Counted from the first letter of the stretch, positions 1-8,497 are shown. The stretch is DNA of 16,061 nt from JANRKG01 sp033763635 (GCA_033763635.1 JANRKG010000187.1:1-16061); one strand, 5' to 3'. The notes: generated from the letters alone by a model not told the origin. Program-made: numbers and translations.

Positions 1-1467
1 GATCTTACCGTTGTGTTGCTGAATAATGCTACGGCAGATCGCTAATCCTAACCCCGTCCCCCCTTTCTGGCGGGAATCTGAAGTATCCACCTGTTGAAAG
101 CGATCGAAAATGGTTTCTAACTTATCTTGTGGAATACCCCGTCCTTCATCCTGAACGCGAATCAGGAGATGGGTCGTAGGGGAAGGGGGAGAAGCACTGG
201 GCAATGGGGAATGGGGAGGAAGGATCTGGGCAGTGAGATGAATGGTGGTTCCAGCATCCGAGAATTTGATGGCGTTGCTCAGCAGGTTGGTGAGGGTTTG
301 GATGAGGCGATCGGCATCCGCCTGGAGGGTCATTGGGAGTGGCTGGGACAGGATTCGCACGTTGGCTCGGTCTGCCATTGCTTGCATCGCTTCTGTCGCC
401 TGAGTCATGAGGTAGGCCAGGTTACAGGATTCCAGGCGCAGGTTAATTTTGCCGGACTTCATCCGCTCCAGGTCTAAAATATCGTTCACCAGGCGAATCA
501 GCCGTTCTGAACTCGTGATCGCAATGCTCAATGCTTTCTGACCCTGGGCATTGAGTTCTCCTAATTGCCCCGTGCCTAGCAAATCTAGAGACCCCATCAG
601 GGAAGCCAGGGGAGTTCGTAATTCATGGCTGACCAGGGAAATGAACTCGTTCTCCAATCGTTTGCGCTCTGTAATGTCATTGACCAGGTTTAAAGTGCAG
701 GGTGTACCCGCCAGTTCAATACATTCGATCGACAACAGCACAACACGGCACTCTCCGGATTTGGTGCGAAATTCACATTCCCGGTTATGCAAAGCTCCCG
801 TTGCCAGGAGTTGCTGCACTGCATCATCGTAAGTTTCTGCGGCAACCCCCAGTTGTAATTCCGTTGCGGTATACCCGATCACTTCCTCCAGGGTATAACC
901 TGTCATTCGTAAAAAGCTGGGATTGACATCGATAAAGCGACCTTCCGTCAGGGTGGTAATGGCGATCGGATGGGGACTCGCCCGAAATACCTTCGCGAAC
1001 TTCTCCTCTGCTTGTTGTCGATCGCGAATTTCCTGCTGTAACTGAGCATTGCGGGTCTGAAGTTGTTGTTGCAATCGGCAGATCGTCAGGTGGGTTTCAA
1101 TGCGAGCCTGTACTTCTTCTAATTGAAAGGGTTTGGTGATGTAATCTACCCCACCAACTCGAAAGGCTTTGACCTTATCCAACACATCTCCCAAAGCACT
1201 CAGGAAAATGACCGGAATGGCACGGGTGCGATCGTCTGCCTTGAGTTGTTGGCAGACCTCATAACCATTCATCTCAGGCATATTAATATCCAGCAAAATC
1301 AGGTCTGGCGGTGCAACCTGAGCCGCCCGCATCCCGGTTGCGCCTTTCGTGGCACTGCGAACTTTGTAGCTCTCCTGTTTCAGCATTTCAGTCAAGAGGG
1401 TCAAGTTTTCAGGGGTATCGTCGATCACCAGGAGATCGGCTTTGAAGGCACTTTGACTGTCACGCAT
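1..1467 (-). CDS. REC-PAS-histidine kinase (3' end outside window)
   Basis: This is a soluble two-component kinase with an N-terminal receiver. The frame is open from the ATG at 1465-1467 to the left edge (489 codons, no stop), so the C-terminus is missing. Order: REC at about residues 10-125 with the acidic DD pair, phosphoacceptor D60 in LLDINMPEMNG, and the S and K (ITKPF) switch residues; a coiled linker rich in Gln; one PAS at about 152-262; HisKA with H281 in LVSHELRTPL; then HATPase with N box (LLSNAIKFS), G1 (DEGRGI), F box and G2 (GGTGLGLAI). The window ends just before the last strands of the ATPase domain. No membrane segment is seen. The gene overlaps the stop of the upstream nine-PAS kinase by 8 bp and has a strong Shine-Dalgarno inside that gene, so the pair is probably one operon with coupled translation. 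I infer that its REC domain could receive phosphate from the upstream kinase. The signal is unknown. Confidence 0.9.
   Translation of the reverse strand, partial: MRDSQSAFKADLLVIDDTPENLTLLTEMLKQESYKVRSATKGATGMRAAQVAPPDLILLDINMPEMNGYEVCQQLKADDRTRAIPVIFLSALGDVLDKVKAFRVGGVDYITKPFQLEEVQARIETHLTICRLQQQLQTRNAQLQQEIRDRQQAEEKFAKVFRASPHPIAITTLTEGRFIDVNPSFLRMTGYTLEEVIGYTATELQLGVAAETYDDAVQQLLATGALHNRECEFRTKSGECRVVLLSIECIELAGTPCTLNLVNDITERKRLENEFISLVSHELRTPLASLMGSLDLLGTGQLGELNAQGQKALSIAITSSERLIRLVNDILDLERMKSGKINLRLESCNLAYLMTQATEAMQAMADRANVRILSQPLPMTLQADADRLIQTLTNLLSNAIKFSDAGTTIHLTAQILPPHSPLPSASPPSPTTHLLIRVQDEGRGIPQDKLETIFDRFQQVDTSDSRQKGGTGLGLAICRSIIQQHNGKI
172..228. repeat. G-rich heptad-like repeat within HATPase coding sequence
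   Basis: The plus strand carries GGGGAAGGGGG followed by GGGCAATGGGGAATGGGG, a degenerate form of the GGGAATG-type short repeats of filamentous cyanobacteria. On the coding (minus) strand it reads as a Pro/Ser-rich stretch (PPHSPLPSASPPSP) between the N box and the G1 box of the ATPase domain. It keeps the reading frame. Confidence 0.6.
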
Positions 1468-4400
1468 CCTCACCTCCTTCAATCAGTTCCAGGATCTCAT
1501 CAAAGCAGAACCGTTTCACCAGTTCCGTCAGGTATTTGGCTAAATCCTGGTGCGCTTCGGGAATTTCCTCAATCAGTTGCGTGAGGCGATCGGCATCAAT
1601 TTCGATCGCCGCCTGTTCCAGCGCAGCCCGCCACTCACGGGACATCTCCTGAATTTTGAAAATTGGCACTCCATCCGAGTCATCCTGAAGGGGTCCATCC
1701 TCCCCGGTGGATGGTTCACAGACAAATTGCACCCCTAGATGTTCTGAAAGCTTGTCGAAAATCAGATGCTCTCGGAAGGGTTTCCGCACCAGATCATCAC
1801 ATCCCGTTTCCAGAATGGTTGCCCGTTGTTCCTCAAAAGCACTGGCAGTCAGGGCAATAATTCGAGTGCGATGGGAACTTTTCTGGGCAGCTTCGATCGC
1901 TCGAATTTGCCGCGTTGCCTCGTATCCATCAATCACGGGCATTCGCATATCCATCCAGATGAGATGGGGTTGCCAGGATTGCCAGAGGTGAATGGCTTCC
2001 TGCCCATTGGTCGCTGTTTGGGTCTGAAAGCCGACGGCCTGGAGTAAGTGCGTTAAGAGATCGCGATTATCCGCGCGATCGTCCACAATGAGCAGCCGAT
2101 AGACTGACTGATTGGCCGCCAAACTCAACACCCGCCCCCGCCGCACAGGTTGGGGCATGCCCACCAGCGGATCAGCGAGCGTCACTGGAATCTGGAACGA
2201 GAAGGTGGACCCTTCCCCCACCCCACTTTGCAGTTGAATTGTCCCGCCCATCAACTCAATAAATTGACGGCTGATTGTCAATCCTAATCCTGTTCCTTCC
2301 TTGACCTGAATTCCGCTTGTTGTTTGGATAAAGGGTTGGAAGAGTTGTTCCATTTCCTCTGAAGCAATCCCCTGCCCTGTATCGGTGACAGCGAAGAAAA
2401 GGGAGTAAGCAGCGGTTGGGGATTGGGGAATGGGGGTCGGCAGATTCCATGCCTCAGATCCCAGGCGAACACATAACGTAATGCCCCCTTCCTGGGTAAA
2501 TTTCACTGCATTACTGAGTAAATTAATCAAAACCTGACGCAATTTCCCTTCATCGGTGATCACGTAATGGGGGAGATTCTCCGCCAGATCAAACGTGAGG
2601 GAAAGCTGCTTCGCCTCTGCCCGTGACTGGAACATTTCCTGCAAGGTTTGCAGCAGACGATGCAGGTTAAAGGGTTCTGGATTGAGGTTGATGCGCCCTG
2701 CCTCAATTTTGGACATCTCCAGCACATCGTTAATCAGGTTCAACAGATGTTCTCCGCTGCGGTTGATGGTCGTGAGAAACCCGTGTTGTCGATCGCTCAA
2801 CCCATTATCCCGCTCCATCAGTTGACTGAACCCTAGAATCACGTTCAAGGGAGTCCGAAGTTCGTGGCTCATATTTGCCAGGAAGGTACTCTTGGCTCGG
2901 TTTGCAGCTTCCGCCTCATCTTTGGCAATTCGCAGTTCTTCTTCCCGTTGCTTGCGTTCCGTAATATCGTCGGTCAGACAGAGCAGGTGAGTGAGATTTC
3001 CGGTTGCATCAAACAGGGGAAACTTGAGAATGCGAACCAGAAGCCGATCGCCTTTGCGAGTGGTCATTTCCAGTTCTGGCGTTTCCACCAAAGTTCGGTG
3101 CCGAACCACGGTTAAATCCTGTTGACGATACAAATCTGCCCATTCGCGGGGAATCAGATCATGGTCGTTTCGGCCCAATCCCTCCTCGCGGCTAAAACTT
3201 ACAAACTTTTCAGCACACTTATTAATCAACACATACCGAAAATCATCGCGCACATCTTTCGCGAAAAAGCCGAGGGGAATATTTTCAATCACACTATCCA
3301 GAAATTGACGGGATTGGAATAATGCCTCTTCCAGGTGTTTACGCTGGGTAATGTCAGCAATTACAAAATCGAGATAATCCTCATCCACGCTTAACTGGTT
3401 CGAGGCTAAAAACCAACTCAAGGAGCCATCTCGCTTCCGAATTTGCACTTCCTCATTCCACAATGCACCCTGTTCCTGCATAATGCGGGTGACTCGTTGC
3501 AGTTCTGCTTCCGTTGCACAGAATTGAGGCCAGGACAGCCCGACAAGCTCTTGAGGGCTGTTGAAACCCAGCATCTCAGCCGTGCGTTGATTGCACTCCA
3601 GAATGACCCCATCACTGAGACGAGTTCGTCCAATTCCGACATGGGAATTTTCAAAAATATTGCGGTACTTTCGTTCACTGCGCTGAAGGGCTTCCTCCGC
3701 CTGTCTGCGTTCCGTTACATCTCGACTGATCCCCATGAGGACGGTGTCCCCATCTGCTGTTTGGAACGGAGAAACATTGGAATTAAACCAGCGAATATTG
3801 CCATCTTTATGGAACGATCGCAATTCAAAACTAAAGCGCTCACCGTTCAACACTCGATGGACATGGGACGCGGCCGCTTCCAGATCGTCAGGATACACAA
3901 ATCGGTCAAACGTTTCCCCCTCCATGTCTTCAGGGCTATACCCATAAATTGCGGTGGAATTGGGTGACATATAAGCAATCCTGCCATCTGCACTCATGAT
4001 GTAAATCAAGTCGTTGGCATTCTCTACAATTGTGCGAAACTTATACTCACTCTGGCGCAATTCCTCCTCTAACTGCTTGCGATCGGTAATATCCGTCAAC
4101 ATGGCGAAGACCCCCTGGTAAGTGCCCTGGGGGTCGAAGATGGGAGTGGTGGAGACGATCGCCCACACATCCGAACCATTCTTGCGTTGGAACTTGAAGT
4201 CGTGTTTCTCCCGAATTCCCTGCTGTCGTCGTTCCAAATAGGTTCGGGCTAAGGCTTGCCCTTCCAAATCCATAAAGGCGAAGAGGGGCATGCCCATCAT
4301 TTCCTGAGGGTTGTATCCCAGAAGCATTGCCATCGTCCCATTCACATAGCTGGTGTAGCCGTTCACATCCAGCATCCAGATCCCTTCGGAAGTGGTTTCG

Positions 4401-6421
4401 ACAATGCGACGATAGCGCTCCTCACTTTCCTGCAAGGCCAGTTCCGTCTGTTTTTTCTCGGTCACATCCCGTGCAATCCCCATGAGAAGGGGTTGCCCAT
4501 CGACATCTTGAATGGGAGTCAGAAGGCAATCCACCCAATGCCAACGACCATCTTCATGCCATACCCGACACTCAACCCTCGTTTGGTCCCCCGCCAGAGT
4601 GCGAGTGACAGCCGCGATCGTCGCCTCCAAATCATCGGGATGGGTGCGCGAATCAAACGGGATACCACTGATTTCTCCAGGGGGTAGCCCCACAATCTCC
4701 TGTGCCTTCGGAGAAACGTAGGCAACCGTTCCATCTTGACGAATGGTGTAGATGACATCGCTGGCCTGTTCCACCAATGTTCGGAACTTATATTCGCTCT
4801 GGCGCAGTTCTTCTTCCAGTCGTTTGCGCTCTGTCACATCCCGTGAAATGCCCAGAATCATGGGATTTCCACTTTCATCGTGAAAAACAGAGGTATTTGC
4901 AAAGAAGTAACGAACGCCTCCATCTCGATGAACCAGTCGAAACTCAAGGTTATAAGATTCCCCTGTTTGAATTGCTTGTGCTAGAGATGCATAGCAAGCA
5001 GGAACATCATCAGGGTGAACGAGGGGCACAAAAGAAGTGCCAATCAAGTCTGATGCTTCATATCCCACCAAGTTGGCAATGTTTGGGGAAAGATAAGTAA
5101 TGATACCTTCTCCTGTCACGGTTGTGATCAAATCATTGGCATTTTCGACAATCAACCGAAAGCGTGTTTCACTCCGGGCCAGAGCCGCTTCTGTGCGTTT
5201 GAGTTCCGTGATATCGGTTGCAATCACTGTTGCCAACCAACAATCCGCTGCTTCGTCGCGTACCGAAGTAACCGTGTTGGCAATCCAACGCCAGTCTCCC
5301 TGAGGATGACGGTAGCGGTACTCAAATTTAATCGTTTCCTCGGCATAAATCGCAGGAAAGACTTGAGCCTGAAGCACGGATATCACATCATCGGGATGAA
5401 TGCGATCGTACTGAAGCATGGGATTCGCTATTAATGTCTCAGGGGTAAAGCCCCAAATTTGAGTGCTACCAGAGGAGTAGTAATCTGGTTTCCATCCATA
5501 CTCTCGATAAACACGAAACCGACAAATGGAAGCCAGGGTACTATCTAAAATGTGGTTCAGCCGTGCTTCGGAAGTTCTTAAGGCTGCTTCGGTTCGCTTG
5601 AGATCAGAAATATCCGTTGACATGCCACAGAGGGCATAGGGCTTGCCATTTGCGTCCAACAACGGGAACTTGACAGCAAGATAGGTATGGTCCCCCTCAG
5701 GGTTAGCAATTACCTCCTCCGACTGCACTGCCGTTCCAGCAGCCAAGGCTTCGCGATCGTTCGCCCGCAACTGATTCGCAATGTCCAATGGCAGCAAATC
5801 ATAATCAGTCTTGCCCAAAATAAACTCAGGAGCCACTTTCAACTCATCCGCAACCCGCTGATTCGCGAACAAATACCGTCCTTCTAAATCTTTGGCATAA
5901 ATGGCAGCAGTCGCATGATTGAGAATGGCCTGAAGTTGAGCCTCACTCTTTGCCAGGGCTTCCTCTGTATGTTTTTGCTCCGTCACATCCCGCACAATCC
6001 CAATGACACCGGGATTTCCTTCATCATTCTGCCAGGGCGATAGATTAGCCCGATTCCAGACATAATGCCCCTGCTTGTGCTGAACGCGATATCCCAACCC
6101 GGTATAGGATTGCCCCGTTTCCATTACCTGTTGAATGACCTGAGCACAGAAGGGCAAATCTTCGGGATGAATGAGGGGGGCAAAATGCTGGTGTGTGATT
6201 TCCCAAGGTTGATAGCCGATCGAGTGATAAACACTGGGCGAGGCATAGGTCACTTCACCAGCCTGGTTAACCGTGCAGATGATGTCAGTTACACTTTCAA
6301 CCATCGTCCGAAACTGGATCTCGCTCTTCGTGACCCGCTCAAGCTGAACCTGTTGTTGGGCGATCGTCGCCTCTAGCTCCCTGACTTTTGCCTGCAATTG
6401 CTGAACCAGCATGTTACTCAT
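1460..6421 (-). CDS. Soluble hybrid histidine kinase with nine PAS domains
   Basis: A cytoplasmic sensor kinase of 1653 aa from the chosen start. A short coiled coil (residues 1-34) is followed by nine PAS modules of 122-133 aa each, at about 35-160, 161-285, 286-418, 419-543, 544-667, 668-792, 793-916, 917-1038 and 1039-1165. They are joined by coiled linkers of the DVTERK...EELRQSE type. Then come HisKA (H1186 in MSHELRTPL), HATPase (LLSNAVKF, DTGQGI, GTGLGLTI), REC (D1491 in WMDMRMP, plus conserved DD, T and K) and a helical tail of about 60 aa that is not a recognisable Hpt. No transmembrane segment is seen. The frame extends upstream to an ATG at 6493, but the extra 24 codons read through a G-rich repeat (THYPLPIPL) and lie almost at the predicted transcription start, so I prefer the ATG at 6419-6421. 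A further ATG lies at 6412. The ligand is unknown; PAS2 and PAS9 resemble each other, as do PAS4, 5 and 7. Confidence 0.92.
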   Translation of the reverse strand: MSNMLVQQLQAKVRELEATIAQQQVQLERVTKSEIQFRTMVESVTDIICTVNQAGEVTYASPSVYHSIGYQPWEITHQHFAPLIHPEDLPFCAQVIQQVMETGQSYTGLGYRVQHKQGHYVWNRANLSPWQNDEGNPGVIGIVRDVTEQKHTEEALAKSEAQLQAILNHATAAIYAKDLEGRYLFANQRVADELKVAPEFILGKTDYDLLPLDIANQLRANDREALAAGTAVQSEEVIANPEGDHTYLAVKFPLLDANGKPYALCGMSTDISDLKRTEAALRTSEARLNHILDSTLASICRFRVYREYGWKPDYYSSGSTQIWGFTPETLIANPMLQYDRIHPDDVISVLQAQVFPAIYAEETIKFEYRYRHPQGDWRWIANTVTSVRDEAADCWLATVIATDITELKRTEAALARSETRFRLIVENANDLITTVTGEGIITYLSPNIANLVGYEASDLIGTSFVPLVHPDDVPACYASLAQAIQTGESYNLEFRLVHRDGGVRYFFANTSVFHDESGNPMILGISRDVTERKRLEEELRQSEYKFRTLVEQASDVIYTIRQDGTVAYVSPKAQEIVGLPPGEISGIPFDSRTHPDDLEATIAAVTRTLAGDQTRVECRVWHEDGRWHWVDCLLTPIQDVDGQPLLMGIARDVTEKKQTELALQESEERYRRIVETTSEGIWMLDVNGYTSYVNGTMAMLLGYNPQEMMGMPLFAFMDLEGQALARTYLERRQQGIREKHDFKFQRKNGSDVWAIVSTTPIFDPQGTYQGVFAMLTDITDRKQLEEELRQSEYKFRTIVENANDLIYIMSADGRIAYMSPNSTAIYGYSPEDMEGETFDRFVYPDDLEAAASHVHRVLNGERFSFELRSFHKDGNIRWFNSNVSPFQTADGDTVLMGISRDVTERRQAEEALQRSERKYRNIFENSHVGIGRTRLSDGVILECNQRTAEMLGFNSPQELVGLSWPQFCATEAELQRVTRIMQEQGALWNEEVQIRKRDGSLSWFLASNQLSVDEDYLDFVIADITQRKHLEEALFQSRQFLDSVIENIPLGFFAKDVRDDFRYVLINKCAEKFVSFSREEGLGRNDHDLIPREWADLYRQQDLTVVRHRTLVETPELEMTTRKGDRLLVRILKFPLFDATGNLTHLLCLTDDITERKQREEELRIAKDEAEAANRAKSTFLANMSHELRTPLNVILGFSQLMERDNGLSDRQHGFLTTINRSGEHLLNLINDVLEMSKIEAGRINLNPEPFNLHRLLQTLQEMFQSRAEAKQLSLTFDLAENLPHYVITDEGKLRQVLINLLSNAVKFTQEGGITLCVRLGSEAWNLPTPIPQSPTAAYSLFFAVTDTGQGIASEEMEQLFQPFIQTTSGIQVKEGTGLGLTISRQFIELMGGTIQLQSGVGEGSTFSFQIPVTLADPLVGMPQPVRRGRVLSLAANQSVYRLLIVDDRADNRDLLTHLLQAVGFQTQTATNGQEAIHLWQSWQPHLIWMDMRMPVIDGYEATRQIRAIEAAQKSSHRTRIIALTASAFEEQRATILETGCDDLVRKPFREHLIFDKLSEHLGVQFVCEPSTGEDGPLQDDSDGVPIFKIQEMSREWRAALEQAAIEIDADRLTQLIEEIPEAHQDLAKYLTELVKRFCFDEILELIEGGEDA
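1473..1477 (-). promoter_or_regulatory. Shine-Dalgarno GGAGG inside the upstream gene
   Basis: On the minus strand GAAGGAGGTGAGG directly precedes the ATG at 1465-1467, with GGAGG 5 nt from the start. It lies within the final codons (EGGEDA) of the upstream kinase. It fixes the start of the downstream kinase and supports termination-reinitiation coupling across the 8-bp overlap. Confidence 0.8.
2411..2440. repeat. G-rich heptad-like repeat within HATPase coding sequence
   Basis: GGTTGGGGATTGGGGAATGGGGG on the plus strand. On the coding strand it gives LPTPIPQSPTAAYS between the N box and the G1 box of the nine-PAS kinase. This is the same domain position as the repeat at 172-228. Confidence 0.6.
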
Positions 6422-6431
6422 CTCAGATTTA

Positions 6432-6461
6432 AGGGGGATGGGTAATGGGTAGTGGGTAATC
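6432..6461. repeat. Heptad-like repeat in kinase leader
   Basis: AGGGGGATGGGTAATGGGTAGTGGGTAAT on the plus strand: three near-perfect units spaced 7-8 bp, just upstream of the preferred kinase start. This repeat class is usually intergenic in cyanobacteria (from memory), which is one reason to place the start downstream of it. Confidence 0.65.
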
Positions 6462-6501
6462 AAATTGAGAACTCTCGATGATTGATCCACCATTCCACAC
6501 T

Positions 6502-6531
6502 ATTATTGAGCTATTTTTTTGTATCCGTAAA
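6502..6531 (-). promoter_or_regulatory. Candidate promoter of the kinase operon
   Basis: On the minus strand a -35-like TTTACG (6526-6531) and a -10-like AATAAT (6502-6507) are separated by 18 nt. The predicted start is near 6495, giving a leader of about 74 nt before the ATG at 6421. The ATG at 6493 would then be nearly leaderless. The assignment rests only on consensus matches (4/6 and 5/6). Confidence 0.4.
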
Positions 6532-6584
6532 CTTTTTAACCCTTGCCACTCAGGCGATTTTCGGAAAAGAGTTTACCAATGGGT

Positions 6585-6608
6585 TGCCCTTCGACTCCGC
6601 TCAGGGCA
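6585..6608. repeat. Short palindromic repeat with TTCGACTCCGCTCA core
   Basis: TGCCCT (6585-6590) and AGGGCA (6603-6608) are complementary arms around a 12-nt loop, TTCGACTCCGCT-C type. From memory, the sequence CCCTTCGACTCCGCTCAGGG recurs between genes in many bacterial genomes, including cyanobacteria. The family assignment comes from recall, not a search. Confidence 0.5.
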
Positions 6609-6806
6609 CGAATGCTGGATTAGTCGCAACCACTCGCTAGGAGTGCCAGGCTGCTCAACGCCTGATGAGGATGCAGTAAAGAATGTCGATAGAGTACAAT
6701 AGCCCAATGGTCATAATCGAGATTGAGTGAGCTAACGCGGATTTAAATATCTTTTCTGTTTAAGCTCCTACTTCATGTTCCTTTTATTGTTTGGCATTCT
6801 CTCTCT

Positions 6807-8483
6807 ATGGTTTCTAACTCAACGATCGCGGATCTTCTCATTCCTAAGGTGGAATTTACCCCTGAAGATTTGCGGACACGTTACCCGTCCCGTGCTCTTC
6901 CCGAAGGGGCAATGGTGACTCGATTCGCCCCAAGTCCTACGGGTTTTTTCCACATTGGCGGTCTCTATACAGCATTAATTTCCCATAAGTTAGCTCGCCA
7001 AAGTCAAGGGGTTTTCTTTTTGCGGATTGAAGACACCGATAAAAAGCGTGAAGTTGAGGGAGCCGCAGATCTGGTGATTCAATCTTTACGGAAATACGGG
7101 CTAATTCCGGATGAAGGGGAAACAGGGCCGGGGTTGGAAGTGGGTCAGTACGGGCCTTATCGGCAGAGTGCGCGGGTCGATATTTACCACACTTTTGTCT
7201 ATCGGCTTTTGTTAGAAGAGAAGGCCTACGCTTGTTTTGCCACCCCCGAAGAACTTGAAGAAATTCGGAGTCAACAAGAAAAAGAAAAGATTAGACCTGG
7301 TTACTACGGCCCGTGGGCGATCTGGCGTAATCGTTCTCAGGAAGAAGTGCGAGACGCTCTCAATGCTGGTAAACCTTACGTGATTCGCCTCAAATCGCCA
7401 GGGGATATTAATCAAAGAGTGCTCTTCTCAGATTTGATCCGTGGAGAACTGGAGTTACCTGAGAATGATCAAGACATTGTAATTCTAAAGTCCGATGGAC
7501 TCCCAACTTACCATGCCGCTCACGTCATTGACGATCATTTAATGGGGACAACCCACGTCCTGCGAGGCGACGAATGGGTCTCCTCAGTTCCACTTCACTT
7601 GCAATTATTTCAAGCCTTTGGTTGGGTTCCTCCTTTGTTTGGTCATATTGCTCCCATTCAAAAAATGGACGGCAATTCTCGCAGGAAGCTGAGTAAGCGG
7701 AAAGACCCTGAAGCGAGTGTCTTGTACTATGACGAGCAAGGATATCCCAAAGAAGCGGTTATCGAGTATTTGATGAATTTAGCTGACTCTGGATTTGAAG
7801 AGTGGAGAACGAATCATCTTTCCAAGAGCTACTACGATTTTAATTTAGAGATCTCTAGATGTAGCAGGAGTGGCGCTTTATTTGATGCAGCTAAACTGGG
7901 CAGCATCAGCAAAGAAGTAATTGGTTCTTTGAATGCAATTGAGACGTACGAACAAGGTCTTCACTGGGCAACTCAATATAACCCTGCGCTTGCCTCCCTC
8001 ATGTCAAGAGATCCAGTCTATTCTCAAAACATTTTGAACATTGAACGAGAGTCGGAAAAAGTCAGAAAAGACATTACGAAATGGTCGGATTTAGAGTATG
8101 AAATTGGTTATTTCTTTGATGACTATTTCTTTGAGAAGTCATTAGATCCTGCTTCTTTTCAGGGGATTGAAAATCTTGATGACATCCAGCGTGCCATCCA
8201 AGAATTTATCGACGGGTATGATGAAAGCGACGACAAAGATCAATGGTTTCATAAACTCAAAATCATTGCGTCTAATCATGGCTACGCTGAAAGCACAAAA
8301 GCTTTCAAGAAAAATCCAACAGAATTTAAAGGGCATGTCGGAGATATTGCGAAGTTAATTCGTATGCTATTGACAGGGCGCAATCAATCTCCTGATCTCT
8401 GGGAAATCATGAGAGTGATGGGAAAAGCGAGATGTGCTCAGCGTCTCAATCACTTAGAGACCTTAGTGAAAAAGGGAAGTTAA
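6807..8483 (+). CDS. gltX: Glutamyl-tRNA synthetase, Clostridia/Firmicutes-like type
   Basis: A class I aminoacyl-tRNA synthetase that charges tRNA with glutamate using ATP. The Rossmann core shows RFAPSPTGFFHIGG (HIGH-type signature, HIGG at residues 49-52), LRIEDTDKKRE, GPYRQS and LRGDEW. The KMSKS-type loop is KLSKR at 294-298, followed by KDPEAS. The C-terminal half is the helical anticodon-binding region. The protein is 558 aa, longer than the roughly 480 aa of the usual cyanobacterial enzyme. Its N-terminal extension of about 35 aa (ADLLIPKVEFTP...PSRALPEGA) and its C-terminal region match, from memory, the long GluRS type of Clostridia, and support the ATG at 6807. The gene is AT-rich (41 of 120 bases G+C in 8041-8160) and has a single CGATCG, at its 5' end, unlike its neighbours. 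It stands alone, and its 3' end is 14 bp from the convergent permease gene. All catalytic motifs are intact. It may be the sole GluRS, a second one, or a specialised paralogue. Confidence 0.93.
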   Translation: MVSNSTIADLLIPKVEFTPEDLRTRYPSRALPEGAMVTRFAPSPTGFFHIGGLYTALISHKLARQSQGVFFLRIEDTDKKREVEGAADLVIQSLRKYGLIPDEGETGPGLEVGQYGPYRQSARVDIYHTFVYRLLLEEKAYACFATPEELEEIRSQQEKEKIRPGYYGPWAIWRNRSQEEVRDALNAGKPYVIRLKSPGDINQRVLFSDLIRGELELPENDQDIVILKSDGLPTYHAAHVIDDHLMGTTHVLRGDEWVSSVPLHLQLFQAFGWVPPLFGHIAPIQKMDGNSRRKLSKRKDPEASVLYYDEQGYPKEAVIEYLMNLADSGFEEWRTNHLSKSYYDFNLEISRCSRSGALFDAAKLGSISKEVIGSLNAIETYEQGLHWATQYNPALASLMSRDPVYSQNILNIERESEKVRKDITKWSDLEYEIGYFFDDYFFEKSLDPASFQGIENLDDIQRAIQEFIDGYDESDDKDQWFHKLKIIASNHGYAESTKAFKKNPTEFKGHVGDIAKLIRMLLTGRNQSPDLWEIMRVMGKARCAQRLNHLETLVKKGS

Positions 8484-8497
8484 AAAGGGATCTTGGC

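Larger units (their letters stand above)
6494..6806. other. Gene-free divergent intergenic region
   Basis: This separates the minus-strand kinase operon from the plus-strand GluRS. It holds the kinase promoter candidate, the short palindromic repeat at 6585-6608, a small hairpin CACTC-GCTAG-GAGTG at 6631-6645, and a -10-like TACAAT at 6695-6700 on the plus strand without a convincing -35. No Shine-Dalgarno precedes the GluRS ATG. A 74-codon frame crosses the region but looks accidental. No tRNA or T-box-like structure is evident. Confidence 0.6.

Noticed and set aside
1123..1584. 153-codon plus-strand frame
   Set aside because: It is antisense to the REC region of one kinase and the tail of the other, both of which have clear domains and motifs. 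The same applies to 3443-3967 and 4256-4687.
1460..1660. C-terminal tail of the nine-PAS kinase as an Hpt domain
   Set aside because: It is helical, but the only His in the candidate helix (EAHQDL) lacks the AHxLKG context of Hpt domains.
6432..6461. Heptad repeats as a CRISPR array or origin iterons
   Set aside because: The units are only 7-8 bp, there are no spacers, and similar units are scattered across coding and non-coding DNA.
6478..6702. 74-codon plus-strand frame in the gap before the GluRS gene
   Set aside because: It starts inside the kinase upstream region, overlaps the kinase promoter candidate and the palindromic repeat, has no ribosome-binding site and resembles no family I know.
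6494..6806. T-box or tRNA-like leader in front of the GluRS gene
   Set aside because: No T-box consensus, terminator/antiterminator pair or cloverleaf could be drawn.
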